A stretch of DNA of 64,000 nucleotides from the IMG/VR virus record IMGVR_UViG_3300035180_001778, positions 186,001 to 250,000 of that record; one strand, 5' to 3'. Positions 1 through 7,459 of this stretch are shown here, in pieces. This DNA comes from a virus. Each line of letters opens with the position of its first letter. Within the stretch, counting starts at the first letter, position 1. The notes beneath the pieces are model-generated. The model saw only the letters and a list, made by a program, of their open reading frames with translations. It was not told the origin of the DNA and ran no database searches. The translations under genes and the position numbers were made by a program.

Positions 1-109
1 CTCTGCCCCGGGATGTCCTTGTCAAGAGACAAACCGCGAGGCGAAGGACCCCCACCAGGGAGCTTGGACTCTCCAGTGGGACCCACCCAAGAGGACACAG
101 AGTATCGAC

Positions 110-430
110 TCACCATGCCGGCGGAGGCTTGAACTTCCGTAGCTTGTCCGCCAGAACTTCAGCGGAGCGAAATGCTTGACCGATTTGATGGTCAAGCTCG
201 TAGAGAACATCGCGGGTATCCTGAACCTGACGGTCGCCCGGACCAGGGTATCCGCTGACACCCTGAAAGTCCTCCTTCAGAGCTTGAACGTGATCGTTCA
301 CATCACGAAGAGGGCGACGCAATTCGATGCGTTTCTTCACGAGAGCTTCAAGCTCTCCGGCAAGCTTGTCCGGAGACACAGCATCGGATGCTTGAAGAAA
401 TCGCGCACTGACACGATCTTCAATAGACAT
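110..430 (-). CDS. hypothetical protein, 106 aa
   Basis: Small charged, helical protein beginning MSIEDRVSARF. The ATG at 430 sits one base after the TGA of the upstream gene (TGAG-ATG), so it is probably translationally coupled. An in-frame upstream start at 499 would run 23 Arg-rich residues into the upstream gene and was rejected. The central part is predicted coiled coil (repeated L/V heptads with E, K, R). No family recognised. It lies at the downstream end of the virion gene block, so a virion or assembly role is possible but only by position. Confidence 0.7.
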   Translation of the reverse strand: MSIEDRVSARFLQASDAVSPDKLAGELEALVKKRIELRRPLRDVNDHVQALKEDFQGVSGYPGPGDRQVQDTRDVLYELDHQIGQAFRSAEVLADKLRKFKPPPAW

Positions 431-431
431 C

Positions 432-1862
432 TCAGTGCTTGTCCTTGACGACGTTCTTGTTCTTCTCCCACTGGTCGGCGGCCTTCTCGGCATCCTCATC
501 CGACATGCTGGGGTTGGCCTTCTGGAAGCCCTTCATGACGTCCTCGCGGGAGTTGGCCTGCTGAAAGATGGCGGACTGCATGGTCGCCGCATCCATCTGC
601 ATCGAGTCGGCGAGCACCTTCCGAAGGACGGACGCGAGCTGCGTCCGGCTCGGGTTCTTCTGCGTCGACAGGGTCGTTGCCGCCTGTTGGAAGAAGCGTG
701 AAGCCTTCTTCGAGATGTCCCCAGCCTGACGCTGGTTCCCCTCCAGGTGGGCGATGAGAGAGACGAGACGAGCCATCGGGACCTTGCCCGTGGCATCGGC
801 AATCTCTGCCATCTTGAGGAGTTCCGCAGCCGCTTCTTTCGTGTTCTTCATGATCGTGTGCCTTTCTTGGGGGTGGTAACTTGCTTGTCTCGGTCCTGCA
901 CAGGCCTCACCAACAGCCCGTGCGAGATCCACCACCTGATCTCCCACGTAACTCAAGATGTTTTCGACAACCGCCTGTTTACCCAGATTGCCTTCAATCT
1001 GGTCAAGCGCGTTCTCAATGTCGCGGATGGCTTTGGGGAGCTTATCTCGACGAGGATTGGGGCTTTCAAGTCCCTGGTTGAAAGCGTTACCCATCTCCCG
1101 GAATGTTGCCGAGCCTGCCTGTTTTGTAGCCATTGTCGTGCTCTCATCTCTTGCGAAAAGCCCCAAAAACTTCGGGGGATTGATAGGCTTCAAGGGTTCA
1201 GGCCCATTGAACGGAGGCGGATCCTTGTTCAAGGCAGCCGTCATGCCCATCATCGACGCCAGGTTGTAACAGGCGTTGGCGAGCTTGTTGAGAAGAGGCT
1301 TGGGCTCTGCCTTCGGAGCGTTCTTCTTGGCGAATGCTTCGACTTCATTCAACACCGAGGTGCCTTCAGAGATCACCCCTCGGATGTCGACGTTGTCGGA
1401 GCCAAACCGACCCCCCGAATGGACCCCGCCCTCGTAAGAGGCGATCAGCTCCCGGAGAATCTTCTCCCCAACTTGAGCTTCCTTGTCTGTGGACCGGCGC
1501 TTCAAATAGGGCAGACGGATGTCCTGAAGAACACCTTCAAGTTCCTCCGCCTTTTCAGGCTTGAGATTCTGCTTGATTTCTTCGTAGTCGAGGCGAGCGG
1601 CAGCCATGGCCGATGCGTCCAAAGCCTTGTCGAGCTTGAACAGCATGTCGGGAATCCCGTGGATCAAATGCCCCGCCACCTCGAAGAGCTGATCCCGATT
1701 TTCGGCCTTGTCGATGAGGTCGACGGCTTCTTGAACGTACTTCTTGAGTTGTGCTGTACGGAGACGGGCGTCTCCCAGCTCTTCAATGAGGTACACGACG
1801 ACGCCGGAAGCGTTCTTTTCGTGTCCTGATCGACTCAGACAACCGCCGCTAGATTCTGTCAT
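432..1862 (-). CDS. large helical protein, possibly several in-frame products
   Basis: 476-codon uninterrupted frame, Lys/Glu/Ala-rich and helical, without a family I recognise. Two internal ATGs fall at apparent domain joints: 1133 (MATKQAGSATF) and 851 (MKNTKEAAAELL). The second is preceded by AAGAAAGG nine bases upstream, a good ribosome site. The frame could therefore be one polyprotein, or a long protein plus nested shorter products (139 aa from 851). The last segment resembles a compact helical domain of 139 residues ending in KNVVKDKH. It is adjacent to virion genes. Function unknown. Confidence 0.75.
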   Translation of the reverse strand: MTESSGGCLSRSGHEKNASGVVVYLIEELGDARLRTAQLKKYVQEAVDLIDKAENRDQLFEVAGHLIHGIPDMLFKLDKALDASAMAAARLDYEEIKQNLKPEKAEELEGVLQDIRLPYLKRRSTDKEAQVGEKILRELIASYEGGVHSGGRFGSDNVDIRGVISEGTSVLNEVEAFAKKNAPKAEPKPLLNKLANACYNLASMMGMTAALNKDPPPFNGPEPLKPINPPKFLGLFARDESTTMATKQAGSATFREMGNAFNQGLESPNPRRDKLPKAIRDIENALDQIEGNLGKQAVVENILSYVGDQVVDLARAVGEACAGPRQASYHPQERHTIMKNTKEAAAELLKMAEIADATGKVPMARLVSLIAHLEGNQRQAGDISKKASRFFQQAATTLSTQKNPSRTQLASVLRKVLADSMQMDAATMQSAIFQQANSREDVMKGFQKANPSMSDEDAEKAADQWEKNKNVVKDKH

Positions 1863-1908
1863 GAGCCATCTCCATCACCGGGAGACGGCTCACAAGAGAA
1901 CTATGGTT

Positions 1909-3138
1909 TCAGCCCTCGAAAGCCTGGGGGAACTCCGAGAGAAGCATCTGCTTCATGTCGTCGCCCTCGGCTGCGAAGACGGCCTTGAGGACATCGTGAC
2001 GATCCTCGTAGTCGGCCTGGAGGCGAGCGAGCTTCTTCCGGGGGGACACCGTGAAGTCGTAGTTGTCGGGGAAGTCCGCGCAGAACTGCTTGGCAACCAT
2101 CCGACGAACAGCCGCGGGGGCTTCCTTGACCGACACAGCCGGCGAAGGGTTGAGCGAAGCGACCACCCGAGTGGGGGCTCCCGAAGCTTCGGCCGAGAAA
2201 TGGACATCCTTCCGGGGACCGTTGGTGGTCCTGAAAGTCATCCCATCCTGGGTGAGAACCGAGGAGCGAGCCGGGGCCTGATCATATCCCGACATGTCAG
2301 CCGTCTCGGTCCCGCCGCCCGTGAAGAGGCTGGCGGTGATCCCCTCACGAGTCTCCGACCCACGGTTCTGAACGCGGCCCACGACACGCGAACCGCCGTT
2401 GTCCAGCATCGTCGGCTGGGAAGGACGGGGTTCCGAGACGTACTGCGAACGACGCATCTCGATCTGCGCGAGATACTCATCCCTCTGTCGAGGACTCATG
2501 CGAGCCAAGTACTCCTCTTCGGAGATACCCTCTCCCGGAGCGATCTGTCCCACGTTGTTCGCGTGATGCAGAAGACCACCGATGTTGTTGCCCGTGAGGT
2601 GAGCCCTGTTGAGGGCGTGCCGGTTTGCTTCATCTCCAGAGGGAGTCTGGAAACCAGAGCGAACCTCGACGCCGTCTTGCGGCTCGATGATGACCTGCCC
2701 CGTCACCCGCTGGCCGGGGACATACCCATTGTTGCGATCCCGAATCGAGTTCGCGTGGGCCGTGACGTTCCCCACCTCACGCTCATCGACATCTTCGCTC
2801 GTGGCCCGTGCGAAGTTCGACTGGTTCGGCCGTAGGGGGTTGCCACCATCCGCCGCGTGCTTGACCTGTATGTTCGCCGAACGAGGACGCTCCGACGTCG
2901 TGTCGAACTCGTCGTAGCTCGCCGCACGGATGAGCCAGCCCGCCTTGAATGCCCCTCGGAGCTGCGGCATCGGGTAGCGGCCCCCATTCACTTCCGCCGT
3001 GGTCCCATCGAACAGGACGTCCGTTCCCTTCGAGAGGGTCAAGGGCTGCCCGTTGCCGATGTTGCCGAGCGTGAAGCCCCGGGTCGTGATGAAGTGCTGG
3101 AGTTCGCCGTGCCGAAATGCAATCTGTTCCGATGCCAT
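1909..3138 (-). CDS. hypothetical protein of virion block, 409 aa
   Basis: Starts MASEQIAFRHGELQ with AGGAGAG a few bases upstream of the ATG. The N-terminal 110 residues contain a compact beta-rich stretch (GNGQPLTLSKGTDVLFDG, then GGRYPMPQLRGAFKAGWL). This phrase recalls short phage proteins that bind or plug capsids, but I cannot name the family. The middle is polar and probably disordered, with many Arg/Asp/Asn. The C-terminus (about 340-409) is helical and charged. It diverges from the plus-strand cluster that starts at 3248. Virion role inferred from location only. Confidence 0.7.
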   Translation of the reverse strand: MASEQIAFRHGELQHFITTRGFTLGNIGNGQPLTLSKGTDVLFDGTTAEVNGGRYPMPQLRGAFKAGWLIRAASYDEFDTTSERPRSANIQVKHAADGGNPLRPNQSNFARATSEDVDEREVGNVTAHANSIRDRNNGYVPGQRVTGQVIIEPQDGVEVRSGFQTPSGDEANRHALNRAHLTGNNIGGLLHHANNVGQIAPGEGISEEEYLARMSPRQRDEYLAQIEMRRSQYVSEPRPSQPTMLDNGGSRVVGRVQNRGSETREGITASLFTGGGTETADMSGYDQAPARSSVLTQDGMTFRTTNGPRKDVHFSAEASGAPTRVVASLNPSPAVSVKEAPAAVRRMVAKQFCADFPDNYDFTVSPRKKLARLQADYEDRHDVLKAVFAAEGDDMKQMLLSEFPQAFEG

Positions 3139-3232
3139 GTGTCCGCTCTCCTGAAGAAGATGTAGGTCCCCATCAAGAGCAAACGGATAAGTGTACTACC
3201 GCGTCCGAGAGGTTGATCTTGGAGCTGGTCGA

Positions 3233-3238
3233 GGTGTA
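3233..3238 (+). promoter_or_regulatory. GGTGTA start-proximal element
   Basis: GGTGTA followed by 9 nt and the GTG start at 3248. It is the only plus-strand copy in the recurring set described in the findings. Confidence 0.4.
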
Positions 3239-3247
3239 GGTAGAGGC

Positions 3248-3547
3248 GTGACTACCCCCAAAAAGTTCGTTGGCTATTGCGACCCCACCTCCTTCCAGGT
3301 GTGCAAAGGGCAATGGGTGACCATCCCCAAGGGCACCCTGCTGGGCTCTACTGGTCCAGGGAAACACGGACCAGCCGGTCGGACCTACAAGGTCCGGATC
3401 CACTCCATTACCAACGGCTGGAGCCGAGAGCAAAGGCACCCCGGGGATCCCGAGGCTATGGTGGTGAACCCCACCGTGCAGTGGGCCGGCGCTGGGGGCT
3501 ACTGGACGTGGGCCGACATGAACGACATCCCGGAAGCGGTCGGTTGA
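3248..3547 (+). CDS. hypothetical protein, 99 aa
   Basis: Reads VTTPKKFVGYCDPTSF and ends DMNDIPEAVG. The GTG start at 3248 was preferred over a GTG at 3191 because it has TAGAGGC just upstream and the GGTGTA element at 3233. The residues from 3191 would be Gly/Arg-rich filler. The body looks like a small beta barrel (KGQWVTIPKGTLLGSTGPG, RTYKVRIHSITNGW, VQWAGAGGYWTW). No family named. First gene of a three-gene plus-strand cluster that faces the minus-strand gene ending at 4066. Confidence 0.65.
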   Translation: MTTPKKFVGYCDPTSFQVCKGQWVTIPKGTLLGSTGPGKHGPAGRTYKVRIHSITNGWSREQRHPGDPEAMVVNPTVQWAGAGGYWTWADMNDIPEAVG

Positions 3548-3577
3548 TCCTCAACCCCTTCGCTCTGTAGAGGTGAG

Positions 3578-3778
3578 ATGGACGCTCTCGATACAGTTCA
3601 AGAAGTTGCTCAAGCTCAGCTCGATTGCCTTGGTCAAGGAGATCAAGCCCCTGCGATCGACGGCGTGGCCACCACCCTCGAACTCTTGCTCATCTGTCTG
3701 AAGTACATCAAGACCTCGACGGGACCGATCGACACCATCAGTCTGGAGAAAGACTTCCAGGCAGTGCTTCAAGCGTAG
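3578..3778 (+). CDS. hypothetical protein, 66 aa
   Basis: Short acidic helical protein (MDALDTVQEVAQAQLDCLG...). Upstream bases read TGTAGAGGTGAG-ATG, combining a TGTA element and a GAGGTGAG ribosome site. It sits 30 bp after the preceding plus-strand gene and 7 bp before the next, so one transcript is likely. No family recognised. Confidence 0.6.
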   Translation: MDALDTVQEVAQAQLDCLGQGDQAPAIDGVATTLELLLICLKYIKTSTGPIDTISLEKDFQAVLQA

Positions 3779-3785
3779 GAAGACC

Positions 3786-4064
3786 ATGGACAGCCTCCTC
3801 ACCATCATGCAGAAGAAGCGAGCCGAGGGGATCGAGGATCTGCGCGAGCTGGGACGAGCAGTTGCCAAGGTGGTCCCAGGCAACTGGAAGATCACGCTCT
3901 ACGCGTGCATGCGATCTGGGATTGCGAAGGAAGACTGCATCACGGTGATCCGCTCCTTCATCGAAGAGCAGCGTCAGAAACCCGTGAAGTTCAAGAAGGG
4001 CAAGGGCTCGAAGAAGGACGCCGTCATCGACGACGGACCGGAGCAGCTCGAACTCTTGGAGTAG
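3786..4064 (+). CDS. hypothetical protein, 92 aa
   Basis: Starts MDSLLTIMQKKRAEG with GTAGGAAGACC directly upstream of the ATG. Basic C-terminal stretch KFKKGKGSKKDAV then an acidic end (EQLELLE). The helical N-terminus with an ITVIRSFIEE segment could be a small HTH-like fold, but no clear motif is present. Last gene of the plus-strand trio. Its stop is one base from the stop of the convergent gene at 4066. Confidence 0.65.
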   Translation: MDSLLTIMQKKRAEGIEDLRELGRAVAKVVPGNWKITLYACMRSGIAKEDCITVIRSFIEEQRQKPVKFKKGKGSKKDAVIDDGPEQLELLE

Positions 4065-4065
4065 C

Positions 4066-4380
4066 TCAGGCCAAGGTCTGCAAGTGTGCCTTCAGCCGGC
4101 GAAGCTCATCAAGAAGCGACTGGAGCTTGGAGAAGACTTCGTCGGCTGACCGTTCCTCTTCGGGGACGGTCGCTAGAATCCTCTCCCCAAGAGCGATGTC
4201 CATGTCCGTCCCTTCGAGGGACATGCTGAGATCCAGCATCCTGGTATTCATCTCTCGGAACTCCAACCTCTGTCGAGTGGGGTAGAGGAAGGCGTTGCTG
4301 AGCTTGCTCCTTCCTTCCGGAGTGCGGGTGTACACCTGGAAGATTTGCTCTTTGAGAGCTGAGAGGTCTTGTTCGGGCAT
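4066..4380 (-). CDS. capsid N-arm-like small protein, 104 aa
   Basis: Starts MPEQDLSALKEQIFQVY; an upstream TTG/ATG extension to 4413 was rejected because it crosses the GGTGTA element and has no ribosome site. The first 40 residues match the N-terminus of the adjacent major capsid protein: both have LK-x-QI, a T-x-x-GR-x-KL core and a following P-x-R-x-R/L patch. The remainder is a charged helical tail absent from the capsid protein. Plausible roles are a capsid-interacting chaperone, competitor or minor shell component; this is inference from the shared arm. Directly downstream of the capsid gene terminator. Confidence 0.75.
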   Translation of the reverse strand: MPEQDLSALKEQIFQVYTRTPEGRSKLSNAFLYPTRQRLEFREMNTRMLDLSMSLEGTDMDIALGERILATVPEEERSADEVFSKLQSLLDELRRLKAHLQTLA

Positions 4381-4390
4381 GGCCCGAATA

Positions 4391-4396
4391 TACACC
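4391..4396 (-). promoter_or_regulatory. GGTGTA start-proximal element
   Basis: GGTGTA, 10-nt spacer TATTCGGGCC, then the ATG at 4380. It immediately follows the U-tract of the terminator at 4401-4442, which is where a new promoter would be expected. Confidence 0.45.
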
Positions 4397-4400
4397 AAAG

Positions 4401-4442
4401 AAAAAGGCTCCACCCGGTTTCCCGAGCAGGGCCTTTTCTTTT
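4401..4442 (-). terminator. intrinsic terminator after capsid gene
   Basis: AAAAGGC (4402-4408) pairs with GCCTTTT (431-437 of the 4 kb block, i.e. 4431-4437), with an inner CTCGG/CCGGG helix. On the minus strand the hairpin is followed by TTTTTC, the form of a Rho-independent terminator, 27 bp beyond the capsid stop. A weaker T-run also follows on the plus strand. Confidence 0.75.
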
Positions 4443-4468
4443 CAGGCCCTTTCAGGCCAGCTCAGCGA

Positions 4469-5350
4469 CTAGAAGCGCTGAACCACGACGCGGGTGAGAG
4501 CCTTCGGGTTGAAGGCGCCGATGCCCACGTTCTCGAAGCACGAGAAGCCGATCGTGCGTGCCTTGGGATCGTCGGCCGAGAGGACCGTCAGCTCCGTGCG
4601 GACCGGGAAGCGACCGAAGTTCTCGGGTTCCGCGCAGATGTAGACGAACCCGACGGGGACGAGCCTCGACGTGATGATCTGCGCGCCCCAGAGGACGGCC
4701 TGGAGGCCGGTCTTGAGGAGGGTGGCCTGGCTCTCGATGTCCAGGATGTCACGGCCGAACTTGCGGATGTCCGCGTAGTCGACCGCGTTCATGTAGATCC
4801 GGGCAACCCGGAGGTCGTGACGCTCGATCTCGGCGAACGCGTCCGCGAGGACGGCCGGAGAGATGGGAGCCACCACCGCGACGTCAGGGTTCGACTGCCC
4901 GGGGAGGGTGTCGAAGCCGGAGACGGCGATCGAGTCGAGAACCGTGAAGACGCGCTCGTCTTCCGCGGCCTGGATCTGGGCCTTCGCGAGGTCCTGCGAA
5001 CGCTCGATGAGGTCGAAGCGACGCTCCTTGATCTGCGTGAGCGGGATCTCGGGGTTCGAGGCGATCTCGAACAGCGGGAAGATGACCCGACGCGGCTTCT
5101 GGATCGCGAGGATGTTCTGACCCTCTTCGCCGACCACGAAGGCCGTGACGTCGGGATCCTTGTCGTAGATGGGCAGCGCTCCATCCGGTAGCTGCTCGAC
5201 GAGGAAGGTCTTGCGACCGACCGCGGTGTAGTCACGACGCAGCCGAAGGGGCTGGATCATCGATGCAGCGAGCTTTGCACGGCCGGCGGCCGTCTTGATG
5301 TACTCGCTGATGATTTGCTGCTTCAGCTCGTTGGAAACCTGGTTGTTCAT
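4469..5350 (-). CDS. major capsid protein
   Basis: 293 aa, starting MNNQVSNELKQQIISEYIK. The composition and order fit an HK97-fold shell protein of myovirus type: an extended helical N-arm (1-45), then a beta/alpha body with a long alternating E-loop-like region (IYDKDPDVTAFVVGEEGQ), a central spine-helix segment (FDLIERSQDLAKAQIQAAED, about 120-140), and a C-terminal P/A-like domain with ADIRKFGRDILD and TRLxPVG-type strands. No long cleavable prodomain is evident. It is followed by a strong terminator and preceded by the decoration-like gene, scaffold candidate and protease, the usual head order. Confidence 0.85.
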   Translation of the reverse strand: MNNQVSNELKQQIISEYIKTAAGRAKLAASMIQPLRLRRDYTAVGRKTFLVEQLPDGALPIYDKDPDVTAFVVGEEGQNILAIQKPRRVIFPLFEIASNPEIPLTQIKERRFDLIERSQDLAKAQIQAAEDERVFTVLDSIAVSGFDTLPGQSNPDVAVVAPISPAVLADAFAEIERHDLRVARIYMNAVDYADIRKFGRDILDIESQATLLKTGLQAVLWGAQIITSRLVPVGFVYICAEPENFGRFPVRTELTVLSADDPKARTIGFSCFENVGIGAFNPKALTRVVVQRF

Positions 5351-5387
5351 GTCGTCCTCTTTTGCTCCTCAGAAGTCCGGTGTTTGA

Positions 5388-6017
5388 TCAGACCCGCAGG
5401 TCGATCACGAGGAGCGACGAGTTGGCGTCCGGAGCCACCTTCACGATGCCGATCAGGGTCACGAAAGGCAGGCTGTTCTGCCCCGAGACGTTGTACTCGT
5501 AGGCGTCCGCGAGGACGTTGGTGACGAGTCCGTTGACCGAAGCGTAGACCGCATCCCCAGCCGCGTAGACGACCGCGGTCCCGGGAGAGCTGATCTGGGT
5601 CTTCGTCTCGTAGATCGAGAGACCCGCCGTGGTGCCCGAGCCACAGGCGTAGGGCCCACGGTTCGAGGCGACACCAGGGGTGTTCTCGAAGGCGTTCCCG
5701 AGGCTGTCGTTCAGGTAGATGCCCAGCGGCTTGATCTTGGCGTCGTAGGCAGCCGAGACCTTGACAGGCCCACCGTGGAACCCATTGCCGTAGTCGTAGC
5801 GAGTGAAGGCGATGGATCCGCCAAGCACTCCGAGCTTGCTGATGTTCGAGAGGGTGGCGGACTTCTGCGTGGTGACGACGGGGGGATTGGCCTGTGTGAA
5901 CGAATCCGGCGTCAGAACACCCACGGCATTGCGCGTGACGATGTTGAGAAGCTGGACCCGTGACGCGGTCTCCTTGAAGTCACCCGAAGACTGTCCGCCG
6001 ATGGCGAAGGAACTCAT
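5388..6017 (-). CDS. head decoration or minor structural protein
   Basis: 209 aa, starting MSSFAIGGQSSGDF. Beta-rich, Gly/Ser/Ala/Thr-rich with few charged residues (for example SLSNISKLGVLGGSIAF-like strands, SSPGTAVVYAAGDAVYASVNG), ending LLVIDLRV. This composition and its place directly upstream of the capsid gene fit a capsid-surface or vertex protein. I do not recognise a specific family. The gap to the capsid gene is 37 bp. Confidence 0.65.
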   Translation of the reverse strand: MSSFAIGGQSSGDFKETASRVQLLNIVTRNAVGVLTPDSFTQANPPVVTTQKSATLSNISKLGVLGGSIAFTRYDYGNGFHGGPVKVSAAYDAKIKPLGIYLNDSLGNAFENTPGVASNRGPYACGSGTTAGLSIYETKTQISSPGTAVVYAAGDAVYASVNGLVTNVLADAYEYNVSGQNSLPFVTLIGIVKVAPDANSSLLVIDLRV

Positions 6018-6113
6018 TTTGTATCTACTCCCTTAGCGTGGCGTGATTTCGGGTGTTAATTCGATTCGATCCCGCCCGTGAGGGCGTACCAGAGGTCCTT
6101 TCGGACGGCTGGT

Positions 6114-7370
6114 TCACTTCATGTTGAAGGCGTCGCGAACATCGGGAGCCGAGGGCCAGAGGGCCGAGAGCTTGTCGATGTCGTTGCCAGAGCGATTGCC
6201 CGAGCCAGCCACCCCGCCGCCGACCCGCGAGACACCGCCCGTGGGACGAGTCCCGACCGTGCGAGTCGAAGCCGTGCGGCCCATGCCAGCCTGCTTCTGC
6301 TGTTGCGCGCCCTGCTGAGCCTGCTGAGCCTGCTCCGCGTCCTGCGACTCCTGAGTTGCGAAGAGGGTCTTGAGGACGTCGTCCTCCGGACCGAGCTGCA
6401 TCTCCCCGCCATCGCCGAGGTCCATCGGAGGAGCGTCCAGCTCAATGTCCGATTCAGACATGTCGCCGCCGCCCATCCCGCCGCCCATGAGGTCGTCGAG
6501 GAGAGCGTCATCCGACTGCTGTTGCATCGGCATCTGCTGTTGCGAGACCTGCTGCTGTTGCGGCATCTGCTGCGACTGCTGCATCTGGGGCATCTGCTGC
6601 TGAGCCTGTTGCTGCTGCGGCATCTGCTGATCGTTCGCGCGAAGGACACCCGCCTGCTTGAGAGCAGCGGTGACAGCCGCCTGGACAACCTGCATGATGT
6701 CCGGAGACATCGCGGGAGCCTGGGTGGTCTGCGTGGCCGCGGGCGCAGCGACACTGGTCGATGAGGCCCTCGCCATGTCGACAGGAGCCGGCATGGCGAG
6801 GGCCTCATCGAGAGCCAGCTTGGCTCCAGCGAGGTCGCCAGCCTGGAAGGCCTTCTGAGCGCGGAGCTGAAGGGCAGCCTGCTTCTGCTGAGCCTTCTCC
6901 TTGTCCTGATCGTCCTGCGACTGACCCTGCTGAGCGAGACGCTCAGAGAGGCTGGCGTAGGTCGCGATGAGGGCCGCGTCCGGCACATGCATCAGATTGA
7001 CCGCCTGATCCTCGATGGCCAACTCGGGAGCCGTGTTGCCGAGCATCATTCGAGCGAGCTTGACGGTGAAATCTGCCTTCTTCATGTAGAACTTTTCAGA
7101 CGCAGCCGTCTTCTCAGGGTGGTTGTAGGTTTCGGGGCGCTTCTCCGGCATGCCGATCTCGTCACGCTTGGTCTGCCCACCCGAGTACTCCTTCTCCCAC
7201 TCATTGGGGGAGTGAATGTCCTCCGCCCACGAAGACGGATCTCCGTTGGTGTACTTGTCCGCCGAAGGCTGTTGGCTGAGGTGGTCCTGATTCATGGACC
7301 GGGGGTCCTCTGCCGTCCGCGACGACCCCTGCTTGATCTGATCTCGGTTCCAGGTGGTGCGTGTACGCAT
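6114..7370 (-). CDS. Gln-rich capsid assembly/scaffold candidate
   Basis: 418 aa. N-terminal 90 residues polar; a helical segment MKKADFTVKLARMMLGNTAPE (about 97-117) follows. The centre is extremely Gln-rich (QQMPQQQQ, QQMPQMQQ repeats, about 250-290), with Ala/Gln helices on both sides and a Gly/Met/Asp-rich acidic patch. A long, low-complexity helical protein between the protease and the capsid protein is typical for scaffolding proteins, but no conserved scaffold motif is visible, so this is inference. The repeat tract may vary in length between relatives. Confidence 0.6.
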   Translation of the reverse strand: MRTRTTWNRDQIKQGSSRTAEDPRSMNQDHLSQQPSADKYTNGDPSSWAEDIHSPNEWEKEYSGGQTKRDEIGMPEKRPETYNHPEKTAASEKFYMKKADFTVKLARMMLGNTAPELAIEDQAVNLMHVPDAALIATYASLSERLAQQGQSQDDQDKEKAQQKQAALQLRAQKAFQAGDLAGAKLALDEALAMPAPVDMARASSTSVAAPAATQTTQAPAMSPDIMQVVQAAVTAALKQAGVLRANDQQMPQQQQAQQQMPQMQQSQQMPQQQQVSQQQMPMQQQSDDALLDDLMGGGMGGGDMSESDIELDAPPMDLGDGGEMQLGPEDDVLKTLFATQESQDAEQAQQAQQGAQQQKQAGMGRTASTRTVGTRPTGGVSRVGGGVAGSGNRSGNDIDKLSALWPSAPDVRDAFNMK

Positions 7371-7459
7371 GTCTTGACTCCCTATCGGGACAGCCTCCGA
7401 AGACGATGAGAAGAAGTTCTCGACCGTGTTTTACGTAGGCTGACGAAATATAAACAGAA

